Shown here piece by piece: positions 55,386-64,000 of a DNA stretch of 64,000 bases. Both the position numbers and the translations under genes were made by a program. The stretch comes from Limnohabitans sp. 2KL-27. GTDB lineage: Bacteria > Pseudomonadota > Gammaproteobacteria > Burkholderiales > Burkholderiaceae_C. The stretch covers positions 2,108,853 to 2,172,852 of the forward strand of contig NZ_CXOP01000002.1 of the NCBI RefSeq assembly GCF_001269345.1. Reading direction: 5' to 3'. The notes beneath the pieces are model-generated. The model was not told where the DNA came from. It ran no database searches and worked only from the letters and a program-made list of their open reading frames with translations. How positions within the stretch are numbered: the first letter of the stretch is position 1; every line of letters starts with the position of its first letter.

Positions 55386-56582
55386 ATGTCTCTGTTTTCC
55401 GCCGTCGAAATGGCCCCCCGCGACCCGATCTTGGGTCTGAACGAGCAATACAACGCCGACACCAACCCCAACAAAGTGAACTTGGGCGTGGGCGTGTACT
55501 TCGACGACAACGGCAAACTGCCCCTGCTGCAATGCGTTCAAGCCGCCGAGAAAACCATGATGGCCACCCCCACCGCCCGCGGCTACCTGCCCATCGACGG
55601 CATCGTGGCCTATGACAACGCCGTCAAAGCGCTGGTGTTTGGCGCTGACTCCGATGTGGTCAAGTCTGGCCGCGTGTCCACCGTGCAGGCCATCGGTGGC
55701 ACGGGCGGTCTGAAAATCGGCGCCGACTTCCTGAAAAAAGTCAGCCCCAAGGCCAAAGTGCTGATCTCCGACCCCAGTTGGGAAAACCACCGCGCCATCT
55801 TCATCAACGCTGGTTTTGAAGTCGACAGCTACACCTATTACGACGCGGCCAAGCGCGGCGTGAACTTTGACGGCATGCTGGCCAGCCTGAACGCGGCCGC
55901 CCCCGGCACCATCGTGGTCCTGCACGCTTGCTGCCACAACCCCACCGGCTACGACATCACCGATGCCCAGTGGGACCAGGTCATCGCCATGGTCAAGGCC
56001 AAGGGCCTCACCGCTTTCTTGGACATGGCCTACCAGGGCTTTGGCCATGGCATTGCCGAAGACGGCGCCGTGATCGGCAAGTTTGTGGCCGCTGGCCTGA
56101 ACATCTTTGTCTCGACCTCTTTCTCCAAGAGCTTCAGCCTGTACGGTGAGCGCGTGGGTGCCCTCTCGGTGGTGGCTTCTGACAAAGAAGAAGCTTCCCG
56201 CGTGTTGTCTCAACTGAAAATCGCGATCCGCACCAACTACTCCAACCCGCCCATCCACGGCGGTGCGGTGGTGGCGGCGGTGCTGAACAACCCGGAACTG
56301 CGTGCGCAATGGGAAAGCGAACTGGCCGAAATGCGTGTGCGCATCAAGGCCATGCGCCAGAAACTGGTCGACGGCCTCAAAGCCGCAGGCGTGCAGCAAG
56401 ACATGGGCTTCATCACCCAGCAAATTGGCATGTTCAGCTACTCGGGCCTCACCAAAGACCAGATGGTGCGTCTGCGCAGCGAGTTTGGCGTGTACGGCAC
56501 CGACACCGGCCGCATGTGCGTGGCAGCGCTGAACAGCCAAAACATCGATTACGTGTGCGCCTCGATCGCCAAAGTCGTCTGA
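55386..56582 (+). CDS. class I aminotransferase (aspartate/aromatic amino acid)
   Basis: A 398-aa PLP aminotransferase of the AspC/TyrB subgroup. Motifs are NKVNLGVGVYFDDNGKLPLL, CHNPTGYDITDAQW, the PLP Lys in STSFSKSFSLYGERVGALSV, and the substrate Arg region NYSNPPIHGG. It transfers amino groups between glutamate/2-oxoglutarate and aspartate or aromatic amino acids; which is preferred cannot be read from sequence. ATG 55386 fits the family N-terminus. Confidence 0.94.
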   Translation: MSLFSAVEMAPRDPILGLNEQYNADTNPNKVNLGVGVYFDDNGKLPLLQCVQAAEKTMMATPTARGYLPIDGIVAYDNAVKALVFGADSDVVKSGRVSTVQAIGGTGGLKIGADFLKKVSPKAKVLISDPSWENHRAIFINAGFEVDSYTYYDAAKRGVNFDGMLASLNAAAPGTIVVLHACCHNPTGYDITDAQWDQVIAMVKAKGLTAFLDMAYQGFGHGIAEDGAVIGKFVAAGLNIFVSTSFSKSFSLYGERVGALSVVASDKEEASRVLSQLKIAIRTNYSNPPIHGGAVVAAVLNNPELRAQWESELAEMRVRIKAMRQKLVDGLKAAGVQQDMGFITQQIGMFSYSGLTKDQMVRLRSEFGVYGTDTGRMCVAALNSQNIDYVCASIAKVV

Positions 56583-56603
56583 ATTGACTGACATCAAGCT
56601 TGC

Positions 56604-56633
56604 AACCGCCCCCGACGGGGCGGTTTCTTTTTG
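56604..56633 (+). terminator. intrinsic terminator after aminotransferase gene
   Basis: AACCGCCCC-CGAC-GGGGCGGTT has a 9-bp stem followed by TCTTTTT, beginning 22 nt after the stop. Confidence 0.9.
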
Positions 56634-56740
56634 GGCCGTCCGGAAAGTGACTGTCAATTAGGGGCCAAACTCAAAAAATACCGGCTGGTCTCCTGTAGTA
56701 TTGCTGCAGCGCACCATTTTGTTGCAAGGGAAACTGTCAC

Positions 56741-58282
56741 ATGCTCTATCAGATTTTTGAAACCCAACGCTCCATCATGGAGCCATTTTCCGATCTGGCC
56801 CAAGCAGCAGCCAAGCTCTACAGCAACCCCCTGAACCCCATGGCCCAAACGCCTTTGGCCCAACGTGTGTCAGCAGGCTACGCCCTGATGCACCGCCTGG
56901 GCAAGGACTATGTCAAGCCCGAATTCGGCATCCGCACCGTCAAGGTCAACAAAACCGATGTGGCCATCCACGAGCGCATCGAGATCGACAAGCCTTTTTG
57001 CGAGCTGCGCCGCTTCAAGCGCTTCTCGGACGACGCCGCCACGCTGACCCAGCTCAAAGCCCAGCCCGTTGTGCTGATCGTCGCCCCCTTGTCCGGCCAC
57101 TACGCCACCTTGCTGCGCGACACCGTCAAAACCATGCTGCAAGACCACAAGGTCTACATCACCGACTGGAAGAATGCCCGCTTGGTGCCATTGTCGGACG
57201 GCGAGTTCCACCTGGACGACTACATCAACTACGTGCAGGAGTTCATTCGCCACATCCAGTCCATCTATGGCCACTGCCATGTGGTGAGCGTATGCCAGCC
57301 GACCGTGCCGGTTCTGGCTGCGGTGTCCCTCATGGCCAGCCGTGGCGAAAAAACCCCGCTGACCATGACCATGATGGGCGGCCCCATCGATGCCCGCAAG
57401 TCGCCCACCTCGGTGAACAACCTGGCCACCAACAAGAGCTTCGAGTGGTTCGAGAACAACGTGATCTACCGCGTGCCCCCCTCCTTCCCAGGCGCGGGTC
57501 GTCGCGTGTACCCAGGCTTCTTGCAGTACACCGGCTTTGTGGCCATGAACCCCGATCGCCACGCCACCAGCCATTACGACTTTTTCAAAGACCTGATCAA
57601 AGGTGACGACGCCAGCGCAGAAGCGCACCGCAAGTTCTACGACGAGTACAACGCCGTGCTCGACATGGACGCCGATTACTACCTGGAAACCATCGCCACC
57701 GTGTTCCAGGACTTCAAGCTGGTCAACGGCACTTGGGACGTCAAGGGTGTGGACGGCAAGATCGAGCGCGTGCGCCCGCAAGACATCAAGGGCACCGCGC
57801 TGATGACCGTGGAAGGCGAGCTGGACGACATCTCCGGCTCCGGCCAGACCCGTGCGGCGCAAGACCTGTGCAGCGGCGTGCCTGCCAGCGAGCGCCAGCA
57901 CCTGGAAGTCGAAGGCGCAGGCCATTACGGCATCTTCAGTGGCCGCCGCTGGCGCGACATCGTCTACCCGCAATTGGTCAAGTTCATCCTGAACCATGCC
58001 CCCAAAGCCAAGGCCCCAACGGCCGCGGCCAAGTCGGCAGCTGTGGCTGCACCTGTGGCCGTCAGCCCTGCAGCAAAGCCTGCAACCAAAGCACCTGTGA
58101 AAACGGCTGCCAAAGCACCTGTGAAAACAGCCGCCAAAGCCAGTGCCCAGCCTGCAGTGAAAGCCACTGTGGCCAAACCCGTTGCCAAAGCTCCAAGCAA
58201 AGCGGTGGCCAAGAGCGCGGCCAAAGCCGTGCCCAACACGGCCGTCAAAACCACTTGGGTGGATGCGAAGAAAAAGGCCTGA
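56741..58282 (+). CDS. phaZ: intracellular polyhydroxyalkanoate depolymerase with basic tail
   Basis: A 513-aa thiol-type PHB depolymerase that mobilises stored polymer granules. The nucleophile Cys185 is in VVSVCQPTVPVLAAVSLM, with acid candidates D362/D363 (GELDDISG) and H395 (GAGHYGIFSG), as in Cupriavidus PhaZ1. The catalytic part ends near residue 420. It is followed by about 90 residues of Lys/Ala/Pro repeats (KAPVKTAAKAPVKTAAKA) like those of histone-H1-type or phasin tails. The usual enzyme is about 420 aa. The upstream region (56700-56735) has TTGC/GCAG motifs that could bind PhaR. Confidence 0.93.
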   Translation: MLYQIFETQRSIMEPFSDLAQAAAKLYSNPLNPMAQTPLAQRVSAGYALMHRLGKDYVKPEFGIRTVKVNKTDVAIHERIEIDKPFCELRRFKRFSDDAATLTQLKAQPVVLIVAPLSGHYATLLRDTVKTMLQDHKVYITDWKNARLVPLSDGEFHLDDYINYVQEFIRHIQSIYGHCHVVSVCQPTVPVLAAVSLMASRGEKTPLTMTMMGGPIDARKSPTSVNNLATNKSFEWFENNVIYRVPPSFPGAGRRVYPGFLQYTGFVAMNPDRHATSHYDFFKDLIKGDDASAEAHRKFYDEYNAVLDMDADYYLETIATVFQDFKLVNGTWDVKGVDGKIERVRPQDIKGTALMTVEGELDDISGSGQTRAAQDLCSGVPASERQHLEVEGAGHYGIFSGRRWRDIVYPQLVKFILNHAPKAKAPTAAAKSAAVAAPVAVSPAAKPATKAPVKTAAKAPVKTAAKASAQPAVKATVAKPVAKAPSKAVAKSAAKAVPNTAVKTTWVDAKKKA

Positions 58283-58287
58283 GGTCC

Positions 58288-58977
58288 ATGCCCGCCTTGA
58301 GCAACCAAGCGCCTGAGACCCAGGCGCTTTTTCTTGCCCTGAACAACGCCCTGCCCCAAACGCAGTGCACGCGTTGCGGCTATCCAGACTGCGCCAGCTA
58401 CGCCCAGGCCATGGCCGAGGGGCAAGCGCCTATCAACCAATGCCCACCGGGCGGGCAAGCGGGCATTGAACGACTGGCTGCCATCTCCGGCCGGCCCGTT
58501 TTGCCCCTCAACCCGGAACACGGCACAGAAGGCCCACGCCATGTGGCCATCATCGACGAAGCCTGGTGCATTGGCTGCACGTTGTGCATCAAAGCCTGCC
58601 CGACCGATGCGATTTTGGGCGCCAACAAAGTCATGCACACCGTGATCGAGCCCTGGTGTACGGGCTGCGAGCTGTGCATTCCGGTTTGCCCGGTCGATTG
58701 CATTGCGCTGGAGAACGTGACGGACAAGCGCACAGGCTGGGCCGCCTGGTCCGCGCAAGACGCTCAGACGACCCTCACAAGGTACAAGTCACGTCAAAAA
58801 CGTCTGGCGCATGAGGCGGCCGCCCACCAAGCCCGGCTGATCAACGAGGCTGAGCACACCTTGGCCGACTTGCCTGCCCACACCAAGGGCACAGACAAGG
58901 CCTCCGAAGTGGACCGCAAACGCGCCATCATCGAAGCGGCACTGGCCAAAGCAAAAGCCCGACAGACCGGGGTCTGA
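58288..58977 (+). CDS. RnfB-like iron-sulfur protein
   Basis: A 229-aa protein. The N-terminal domain (CTRCGYPDCASYAQAMAEGQ ... CPPGG) is the Fe-S domain of RnfB. It is followed by a dicluster ferredoxin domain (CIGCTLCIKACPTD and CTGCELCIPVCPVD) and a C-terminal Lys/Ala-rich helical tail (about 150-229). The membrane anchor of canonical RnfB is missing and no other rnf genes are near, so it may act as a soluble electron carrier. ATG 58288 follows phaZ by 5 nt. Confidence 0.85.
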   Translation: MPALSNQAPETQALFLALNNALPQTQCTRCGYPDCASYAQAMAEGQAPINQCPPGGQAGIERLAAISGRPVLPLNPEHGTEGPRHVAIIDEAWCIGCTLCIKACPTDAILGANKVMHTVIEPWCTGCELCIPVCPVDCIALENVTDKRTGWAAWSAQDAQTTLTRYKSRQKRLAHEAAAHQARLINEAEHTLADLPAHTKGTDKASEVDRKRAIIEAALAKAKARQTGV

Positions 58978-59023
58978 CGGGCCTCAGGTTCAGAAGGGTC
59001 TCAGCCCCCCTGTTTCAGACTTT

Positions 59024-59091
59024 GTCACCCCCGACTTGATCGGGGGTCCATGCCTTCGTTCGACATGGATACCCGCATGCGCGGGTATGAC
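59024..59091. repeat. GTCAYCCCCG-type palindromic repeat
   Basis: GTCACCCCCGACTTGATCGG ... GGTCCATG faces CATGGATACCCGC ... GCGGGTATGAC. This is a two-hairpin element of a kind widespread in beta- and gammaproteobacteria, between the RnfB-like and VOC genes. Confidence 0.65.
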
Positions 59092-59117
59092 ACATCATTG
59101 CGACACCTTCTTGCTGA

Positions 59118-59135
59118 TCGGACCTTCAGGTCCGA
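59118..59135 (-). terminator. hairpin at the end of the pcc operon
   Basis: TCGGACC-TTCA-GGTCCGA is a perfect 7-bp stem with a tetraloop, 7 nt past the VOC stop on the minus strand. There is no T-run after it. Confidence 0.4.
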
Positions 59136-59141
59136 CACAAC

Positions 59142-59624
59142 TCAATGCGCGTTGGCCGCCAAAGCCGCAAAAGCCTTGACCACTTCCGGTGGTGCCTGCA
59201 CCAACTCGATCAACACGCCCTCCCCACCAATCGGGAACTCGTCGTTCGCCTTGGGGTGCAAAAACGTGATGTCAAAACCGGCCGCGCCCTTGCGGATGCC
59301 GCCCGGCGCAAAGCGCACGCCCTGGGCTGTGAGCCACTCCACCGCTACCGGAAGGTCGTCGATCCACAGGCCGATGTGGTTCAGCGGCGTGGTGTGCACG
59401 GCAGGCTTTTTCTCAGGGTCCAGCGGCTGCATCAGATCGACCTCGACCTTGAAAGGGCCGGAGCCAATGGCGCAGATGTCTTCGTCCACGTTCTCACGTT
59501 CGCTTTTGAAGGTGCCTGTGACTTCAAGACCGAACATGTCGACCCAGAGCTTTTGCAGGCGCGACTTGTCTGGCCCACCGATGGCAATTTGCTGGACGCC
59601 CAGCACTTTGAATGGTCGAGTCAT
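59142..59624 (-). CDS. VOC-family protein resembling methylmalonyl-CoA epimerase
   Basis: A 160-aa protein that aligns with methylmalonyl-CoA epimerase along its length: VQQIAIG (usually DH-A), [34 protein letters not shown] and [10 protein letters not shown]. Of the four usual metal ligands the His and last Glu are kept, the second is Glu instead of Gln, and the first His is Gln12. It abuts the pccA stop with no gap, which strongly supports an epimerase role in propionate metabolism. The changed metal site leaves the activity open. Confidence 0.75.
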   Translation of the reverse strand: MTRPFKVLGVQQIAIGGPDKSRLQKLWVDMFGLEVTGTFKSERENVDEDICAIGSGPFKVEVDLMQPLDPEKKPAVHTTPLNHIGLWIDDLPVAVEWLTAQGVRFAPGGIRKGAAGFDITFLHPKANDEFPIGGEGVLIELVQAPPEVVKAFAALAANAH

Positions 59625-61673
59625 TTATTCGAACTCCACAATCATCTGGTCCACCGTGAGCGATTCGCCCTTGGCGGCCACCACTTTTTTCACCACACCA
59701 TCGGCAGCGGCAAACAGCACGTTTTCCATCTTCATGGCTTCGATCACGGCCACGCGCTCACCGGCTTGCACCTTCTGGCCTGGCTGGACCGCCACATCGA
59801 CCAAGAGACCTGGCATGGGTGAGAGCACAAAACGGCTCAGGTCGGGTGGCGCCTTGTAAGGCATGAGCTTGTGCAGCTCGGCCATGCGCGGTGACATCAC
59901 CAAAGCTTCGATGCGGGTGCCGTTGTGCTGCACTTGCAAAGCCAAGGGGTTCTTCAAAGTCCCGCGCTCGACTTGCGCTGTGAACGGCTTACCGTTGCAC
60001 GTGCCTTCGATGCGGATGTCGTTCAGGCGCGAATTGCTCTCGATGGCGTAAGTTTTGCCGTCGACCGTGATCTGCGCCACACCGGGCTTGCCAGCAAACT
60101 CGTCCACATGCACCGACACATAGCGGTTGCGGCCGCCCTGCCCCAATTCGACCACGGCATAGTCCTGACCGATCTTGACGTCATAGCCGGGCAACTGGCC
60201 ACTGAGGTTGGCAGCGCGTTCGCGGGACTTGCGTCGCACGAAAGCGGCCAATGCGGCCAAAAAGTCGTGGTCGTCGTGCGGCACGTCTTCCGCGCGGAAG
60301 CCCTTGCTGTACTGCTCGGCGATGAAACCGGTATTGAAGTCACCCGACACAAAGCGGGGGTGCGCCAGCAAAGCGGACTGGAAGGGGATGTTGGAGCTGA
60401 TGCCGCGGATCACAAAACCGTTCAGGGCTTCGCGCATTTTGGCAATCGCGTCGTTGCGGTCTTTGCCGTGCACGATCAGCTTGGCGATCATCGAGTCGTA
60501 GAACATCGGAATCTCGCCGCCGTCTTGCACGCCTGTGTCCACGCGCACGCCATACAGCTGGGTGGTGTTGGCTTGGAACATGGTTTGTTTGGGCGTCTGG
60601 AAGCGCACCAAACGGCCTGTGGAGGGCAGGAAGTTGCGAAACGGGTCTTCGGCATTGATCCGGCACTCGATGGCCCAGCCATTGCGCTGCACGTCTTTTT
60701 GCGCGATGGGCAATTTCTCGCCAGCGGCCACGCGGATCATCATCTCGACCAGGTCAAGGCCAGTGATGGCTTCGGTCACAGGGTGCTCCACCTGCAAACG
60801 GGTGTTCATCTCCAAGAAATAAAAGCTCTGGTCTTTGCCGACCACGAACTCCACCGTGCCCGCCGACTGGTATTTCACCGCCTTGGCCAGTTGCACGGCC
60901 TGCTCGCCCATGGCTTGGCGTGTGGCTTCACTGATGAACGGCGATGGTGCCTCTTCAATCACTTTTTGGTGACGCCGCTGAATAGAGCACTCGCGCTCGT
61001 TCAAATAAATCACGTTGCCGTGGCTGTCGCCCAGCACCTGGATCTCGATGTGGCGGGGCTCTTCGACAAACTTCTCAATGAACACACGGTCATCGCCAAA
61101 ACTGTTGCGCGCTTCGTTGCGGCACGAGGTGAAGCCTTCAAAAGCCTCTTTGTCGTTGAAGGCCACGCGCAGGCCTTTGCCGCCACCGCCCGCAGAAGCC
61201 TTGATCATCACGGGGTAACCAATGCCCTTGGCGATTTCAACGGCTTTTTCAGCAGTTTCAATCGCGTCGTTCACGCCGGGAATGCAGTTCACGCCGGCAG
61301 CGCCTGCCAATTTTTTGGATTCGATCTTGTCGCCCATGGCGGCAATCGAAAAGTGGCGCGGACCGATGAAGGCAATGCCCTCGTCTTCGCAGCGTTTGGA
61401 AAACTCGGCGTTTTCGCTCAGAAAACCATAGCCCGGATGAATGGCTTGAGCGCCGGTGGCTTTGGCGGCAGCGATGATTTTGTCAGCGACCAAGTAAGAC
61501 TCGCGCGAAGCAGCCGGGCCAATCAAAACGGCCTCGTCGGCCAGCTGCACATGGCGAGCTTCCTTGTCGGCTTCAGAGTAAACCGCAACGGTTTGGATGC
61601 CCATTTTTTGAGCGGTGGCGATGACGCGGCAGGCGATTTCGCCACGGTTGGCAATCAGGATTTTGGTAAACAT
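59625..61673 (-). CDS. pccA: propionyl-CoA carboxylase alpha subunit (biotin-containing)
   Basis: A 682-aa acyl-CoA carboxylase subunit. The biotin carboxylase domain begins MFTKILIANRGEIACRVIAT and includes GGGGKGLRVAF and FLEMNTRLQVEHPVTEAITG. The biotin-transfer region follows, and the C-terminal BCCP has the biotin Lys in VIEAMKMENVLFAA. Neighbouring pccB, epimerase-like and meaB genes favour propionyl-CoA as substrate. ATG 61673 is chosen; longer starts run into a palindromic repeat. Confidence 0.94.
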   Translation of the reverse strand: MFTKILIANRGEIACRVIATAQKMGIQTVAVYSEADKEARHVQLADEAVLIGPAASRESYLVADKIIAAAKATGAQAIHPGYGFLSENAEFSKRCEDEGIAFIGPRHFSIAAMGDKIESKKLAGAAGVNCIPGVNDAIETAEKAVEIAKGIGYPVMIKASAGGGGKGLRVAFNDKEAFEGFTSCRNEARNSFGDDRVFIEKFVEEPRHIEIQVLGDSHGNVIYLNERECSIQRRHQKVIEEAPSPFISEATRQAMGEQAVQLAKAVKYQSAGTVEFVVGKDQSFYFLEMNTRLQVEHPVTEAITGLDLVEMMIRVAAGEKLPIAQKDVQRNGWAIECRINAEDPFRNFLPSTGRLVRFQTPKQTMFQANTTQLYGVRVDTGVQDGGEIPMFYDSMIAKLIVHGKDRNDAIAKMREALNGFVIRGISSNIPFQSALLAHPRFVSGDFNTGFIAEQYSKGFRAEDVPHDDHDFLAALAAFVRRKSRERAANLSGQLPGYDVKIGQDYAVVELGQGGRNRYVSVHVDEFAGKPGVAQITVDGKTYAIESNSRLNDIRIEGTCNGKPFTAQVERGTLKNPLALQVQHNGTRIEALVMSPRMAELHKLMPYKAPPDLSRFVLSPMPGLLVDVAVQPGQKVQAGERVAVIEAMKMENVLFAAADGVVKKVVAAKGESLTVDQMIVEFE

Positions 61674-61708
61674 TTCAATTTCTCCAGCTGGTGCTGATAC
61701 TGAACAAG

Positions 61709-61776
61709 CGTCATCGCGAGGAGCGCAGCGACTTGGCGATCCAGACATGGATTGCATCGCTTGGCTCGCAATGACG
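61709..61776. repeat. GTCATNGCGA-family palindromic repeat between pccB and pccA
   Basis: CGTCATCGCGAGGAGCGCAG ... GGCGATCCA faces TGGATTGCATCGCTTGGCTC then GCAATGACG. It is a long imperfect hairpin inside the operon, related to the copies in hrpA and between cysD and cysN. Confidence 0.7.
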
Positions 61777-61796
61777 TGATAGCGACATGGGTGTGT

Positions 61797-63329
61797 TCAA
61801 AGTGGGATGTTCCCGTGCTTGCGCCAAGGGTTCTCGAGCTTCTTGTCTTTGAGCATGACCAGCGAGCGGCAAATGCGCTTGCGGGTCTCGTGCGGCTGGA
61901 TCACGTCGTCGATGAAGCCGCGAGCACCAGCCACAAAGGGGTTGGCAAAACGGGCTTTGTATTCGGCTTCTTTGGCGGCCAGTTTCTCGGGATCGCCCTT
62001 GTCTTCACGGAAGATGATTTCTACCGCACCCTTGGCCCCCATCACCGCGATTTCGGCATTGGGCCAGGCAAAGTTCACATCGCCGCGCAGGTGTTTGGAA
62101 GCCATCACGTCGTACGCACCGCCGTAGGCTTTGCGGGTGATGACCGTGATTTTCGGTACCGTGCACTCGGCGTACGCGTAGAGCAACTTGGCCCCGTGCT
62201 TGATGATGCCGCCGAACTCTTGCGAAGTGCCGGGCATGAAACCGGGCACGTCCACGAAGGTTATGACGGGAATGTTGAAAGCGTCACAGAAACGCACAAA
62301 ACGTGCGGCCTTGATGGAGCTCTTGATGTCGAGACATCCGGCCAACACCAAGGGCTGATTGGCCACGATGCCCACCGTCTGGCCTTCCATGCGGGCAAAG
62401 CCGATCAGGATGTTTTTGGCGTAATCGGGTTGCAGCTCAAAGAAGTCGCCATCGTCCACGGTTTTGACGATGAGTTCCTTCATGTCATAGGCTTTGTTCG
62501 GGTTCTCAGGCACCAAGGTGTCCAGGCTCATGTCCAGACGACCCGAGGGATCACCGCTGGGGCGCACAGGTGCTTTTTCGCGGTTGTTGAGCGGCAGGTA
62601 GTTGTACAAGCGGCGCAGCATCAGCAAGGCTTCGACGTCGTTTTCAAAGGCCATGTCGGCCACGCCGCTCTTAGTGGTGTGGGTCAAAGCACCGCCCAAC
62701 TCTTCGGCGGTGACTTCTTCGTGGGTCACGGTCTTGACCACTTCTGGCCCCGTCACAAACATGTAAGACGTGTCCTTGACCATGAAAATGAAGTCGGTCA
62801 AAGCCGGCGAATACACCGCACCACCGGCCGATGGGCCCATGATCATGCTGATCTGCGGCACCACACCGCTGGCCATCACATTGCGCTGGAACACGTCGGC
62901 ATAACCGCCAAGCGAAGCCACGCCTTCCTGGATGCGGGCGCCGCCAGAATCGTTCAGGCCAATCACGGGCGCGCCGACCTTCATGGCCTGGTCCATGATT
63001 TTGCAAATCTTCTCGGCATGCGTTTCAGACAATGCACCGCCATACACGGTGAAGTCCTGGCTGAACACGAACACCAAGCGGCCGTTGATCATGCCGTAGC
63101 CCGTGACCACACCGTCGCCGGGAATCTTGTTGTCCTGCATGCCGAAATCGGTGCAGCGGTGCTCCACGAACATGTCCCACTCTTCAAAGGTGCCTTCGTC
63201 CAGCAGCACTTCCAGGCGTTCACGGGCGGTGAGCTTGCCTTTGGCGTGCTGCGCATCGATGCGCTTTTGTCCGCCGCCCAAGCGAGCCGCAGCGCGCTTT
63301 TTTTCCAGTTGTTCAATGATGTCTTGCAT
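61797..63329 (-). CDS. pccB: propionyl-CoA carboxylase beta subunit
   Basis: A 510-aa carboxyltransferase. Motifs are [60 protein letters not shown] and [20 protein letters not shown]. It transfers CO2 from carboxybiotin to propionyl-CoA, giving methylmalonyl-CoA. It follows meaB by about 18 nt on the minus strand. Confidence 0.95.
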   Translation of the reverse strand: MQDIIEQLEKKRAAARLGGGQKRIDAQHAKGKLTARERLEVLLDEGTFEEWDMFVEHRCTDFGMQDNKIPGDGVVTGYGMINGRLVFVFSQDFTVYGGALSETHAEKICKIMDQAMKVGAPVIGLNDSGGARIQEGVASLGGYADVFQRNVMASGVVPQISMIMGPSAGGAVYSPALTDFIFMVKDTSYMFVTGPEVVKTVTHEEVTAEELGGALTHTTKSGVADMAFENDVEALLMLRRLYNYLPLNNREKAPVRPSGDPSGRLDMSLDTLVPENPNKAYDMKELIVKTVDDGDFFELQPDYAKNILIGFARMEGQTVGIVANQPLVLAGCLDIKSSIKAARFVRFCDAFNIPVITFVDVPGFMPGTSQEFGGIIKHGAKLLYAYAECTVPKITVITRKAYGGAYDVMASKHLRGDVNFAWPNAEIAVMGAKGAVEIIFREDKGDPEKLAAKEAEYKARFANPFVAGARGFIDDVIQPHETRKRICRSLVMLKDKKLENPWRKHGNIPL

Positions 63330-63347
63330 GGTGGCTCTCTCTTTTCT

Positions 63348-64000
63348 TCAGGAAGATGGGGGGGCACTCTGCGCTTGGTAGGCGCTGAGCAGTTGACGGG
63401 CAGCCGTGGACGCGGCCAATCGGCCCGTGCCGACTTGTTGGCTGAGTTGGGGCAGCAGAGTTTGAACACTCGGCTGAGCCCGGAAATTTTGCTTGAGCCC
63501 GGCGTCGATGCGCTCCCACATCCACGACAGGGCCTGGTGTTGGCGGCGCAGCCCCAAGCGGCCATTGGCTGTTTGCAAGCGACGGAACTCGCTGACCGCC
63601 GACCAAAAGCTGTCCACGCCCTGGCCCAGCAAAGCGCTCAGCTGCACCACCTTGGGGTGCCATTGGGTGCTATCGGCGTGTGCATGGCCCGAGCCGCCGT
63701 GCATGCCCAACAATTGCAAGGCACTGGTGATCTGCAGCTCGGCGCGGGTGGCCGCGATGGCATCGAGGTCGGCCTTGTTGATGACCACCAAATCGGCGAT
63801 CTCCATCACGCCTTTTTTGATGGCCTGCAAATCGTCGCCCGCATTGGGCAACTGCATCAACACAAACATGTCGGTCATGTTGGCCACCGCCGTCTCGGAC
63901 TGGCCCACGCCCACCGTCTCGACGATGACCACGTCGTAGCCCGCGGCTTCACAAACCAGCATGGACTCGCGGGTTTTTTCGGCCACGCCACCCAAGGTGC
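63348..64000 (-). CDS. meaB: methylmalonyl-CoA mutase-associated GTPase MeaB (partial, 5' end beyond window)
   Basis: The last 217 or so residues of a G3E-family GTPase that protects and reloads methylmalonyl-CoA mutase. Visible are [20 protein letters not shown] (Walker B/G3 region), [20 protein letters not shown] (G4 NKAD) and a C-terminal dimerisation tail. The Walker A region lies beyond base 64000, so the apparent internal ATG at 63995 is not the start. Methylmalonyl-CoA mutase is probably the next gene upstream. Confidence 0.92.
   Translation of the reverse strand, partial: TLGGVAEKTRESMLVCEAAGYDVVIVETVGVGQSETAVANMTDMFVLMQLPNAGDDLQAIKKGVMEIADLVVINKADLDAIAATRAELQITSALQLLGMHGGSGHAHADSTQWHPKVVQLSALLGQGVDSFWSAVSEFRRLQTANGRLGLRRQHQALSWMWERIDAGLKQNFRAQPSVQTLLPQLSQQVGTGRLAASTAARQLLSAYQAQSAPPSS

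Noticed and set aside
59925..61697. Long plus-strand open frame opposite pccA
   Set aside because: Shadow of the carboxylase gene; His/Ala/Gly-rich without domains.
61674..61757. N-terminal extension of PccA
   Set aside because: The extra residues are the translated palindromic repeat; the family N-terminus begins at ATG 61673.

Overview
This window looks like a chromosomal segment of a betaproteobacterium of the order Burkholderiales, most likely family Comamonadaceae (a Limnohabitans/Rhodoferax/Acidovorax-type organism). The basis is the high-GC coding style, the gene families (IclR-type PobR with PobA, FdxA, Cys-type sulfate assimilation with DUF934, the isc operon, PhaZ, propionyl-CoA carboxylase) and short palindromic repeats of types common in this order. 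This is a judgement from gene content, not a database match.

Layout. 1-9164: flagellar block with flagellin, a small Cys-rich protein, a sigma-54 activator and fliEFGHIJ. Flagellin and the activator each have a near-perfect -24/-12 sigma-54 promoter. 9320-14019: a five-gene branched-chain-amino-acid-type ABC transporter, converging on a PobR-like IclR regulator that is divergent from pobA; a three-half-site operator lies between the last two. 16288-19378: a short CaiB/BaiF protein, a LemA/TPM pair and a secreted Cys-repeat protein. 19527-26913: hrpA (with two palindromic repeats inserted in frame), a VapBC-type toxin-antitoxin pair abutting argA, dsbB and fpr. 27113-32508: yggX, an MnmC2-like oxidoreductase, a membrane-anchored glutamate-synthase-like protein, an HD-GYP protein and an orphan solute-binding protein.

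32759-39094: sulfate assimilation (TauE/SafE, CysI, DUF934, CysH, CysD, CysN). 39260-40691: 7Fe ferredoxin and a TrxR-like ferredoxin-NADP reductase. 40724-44663: a TPP riboswitch followed by thiM, thiE, thiD and a sodium:solute symporter, i.e. thiamine-precursor salvage probably with its own uptake protein. 44779-46868: three tRNAs (Asn, Pro, Val), an orphan FixJ-type response regulator coupled to a small HTH-like protein, and a MerR regulator. 46956-53021 (minus strand): iscRSUA-hscBA-fdx followed closely by dnaQ, with an IscR type-1 box at the promoter. 53136-58977: uvrB, an aspartate/aromatic aminotransferase, intracellular PHA depolymerase and an RnfB-like ferredoxin. 59142-64000 (minus strand): propionate/methylmalonyl-CoA module (MeaB, partial at the window edge; PccB; PccA; an epimerase-like VOC protein).

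Three families of short inverted repeats recur at gene borders. Nothing resembles a prophage, insertion sequence or CRISPR array. The best leads for new biology are the repeats translated inside HrpA, the sigma-54 flagellar switch with a degenerate receiver domain, the response-regulator/HTH pair, the TPP-controlled symporter, the Cys-x10-Cys repeat protein and the epimerase with an altered metal site.
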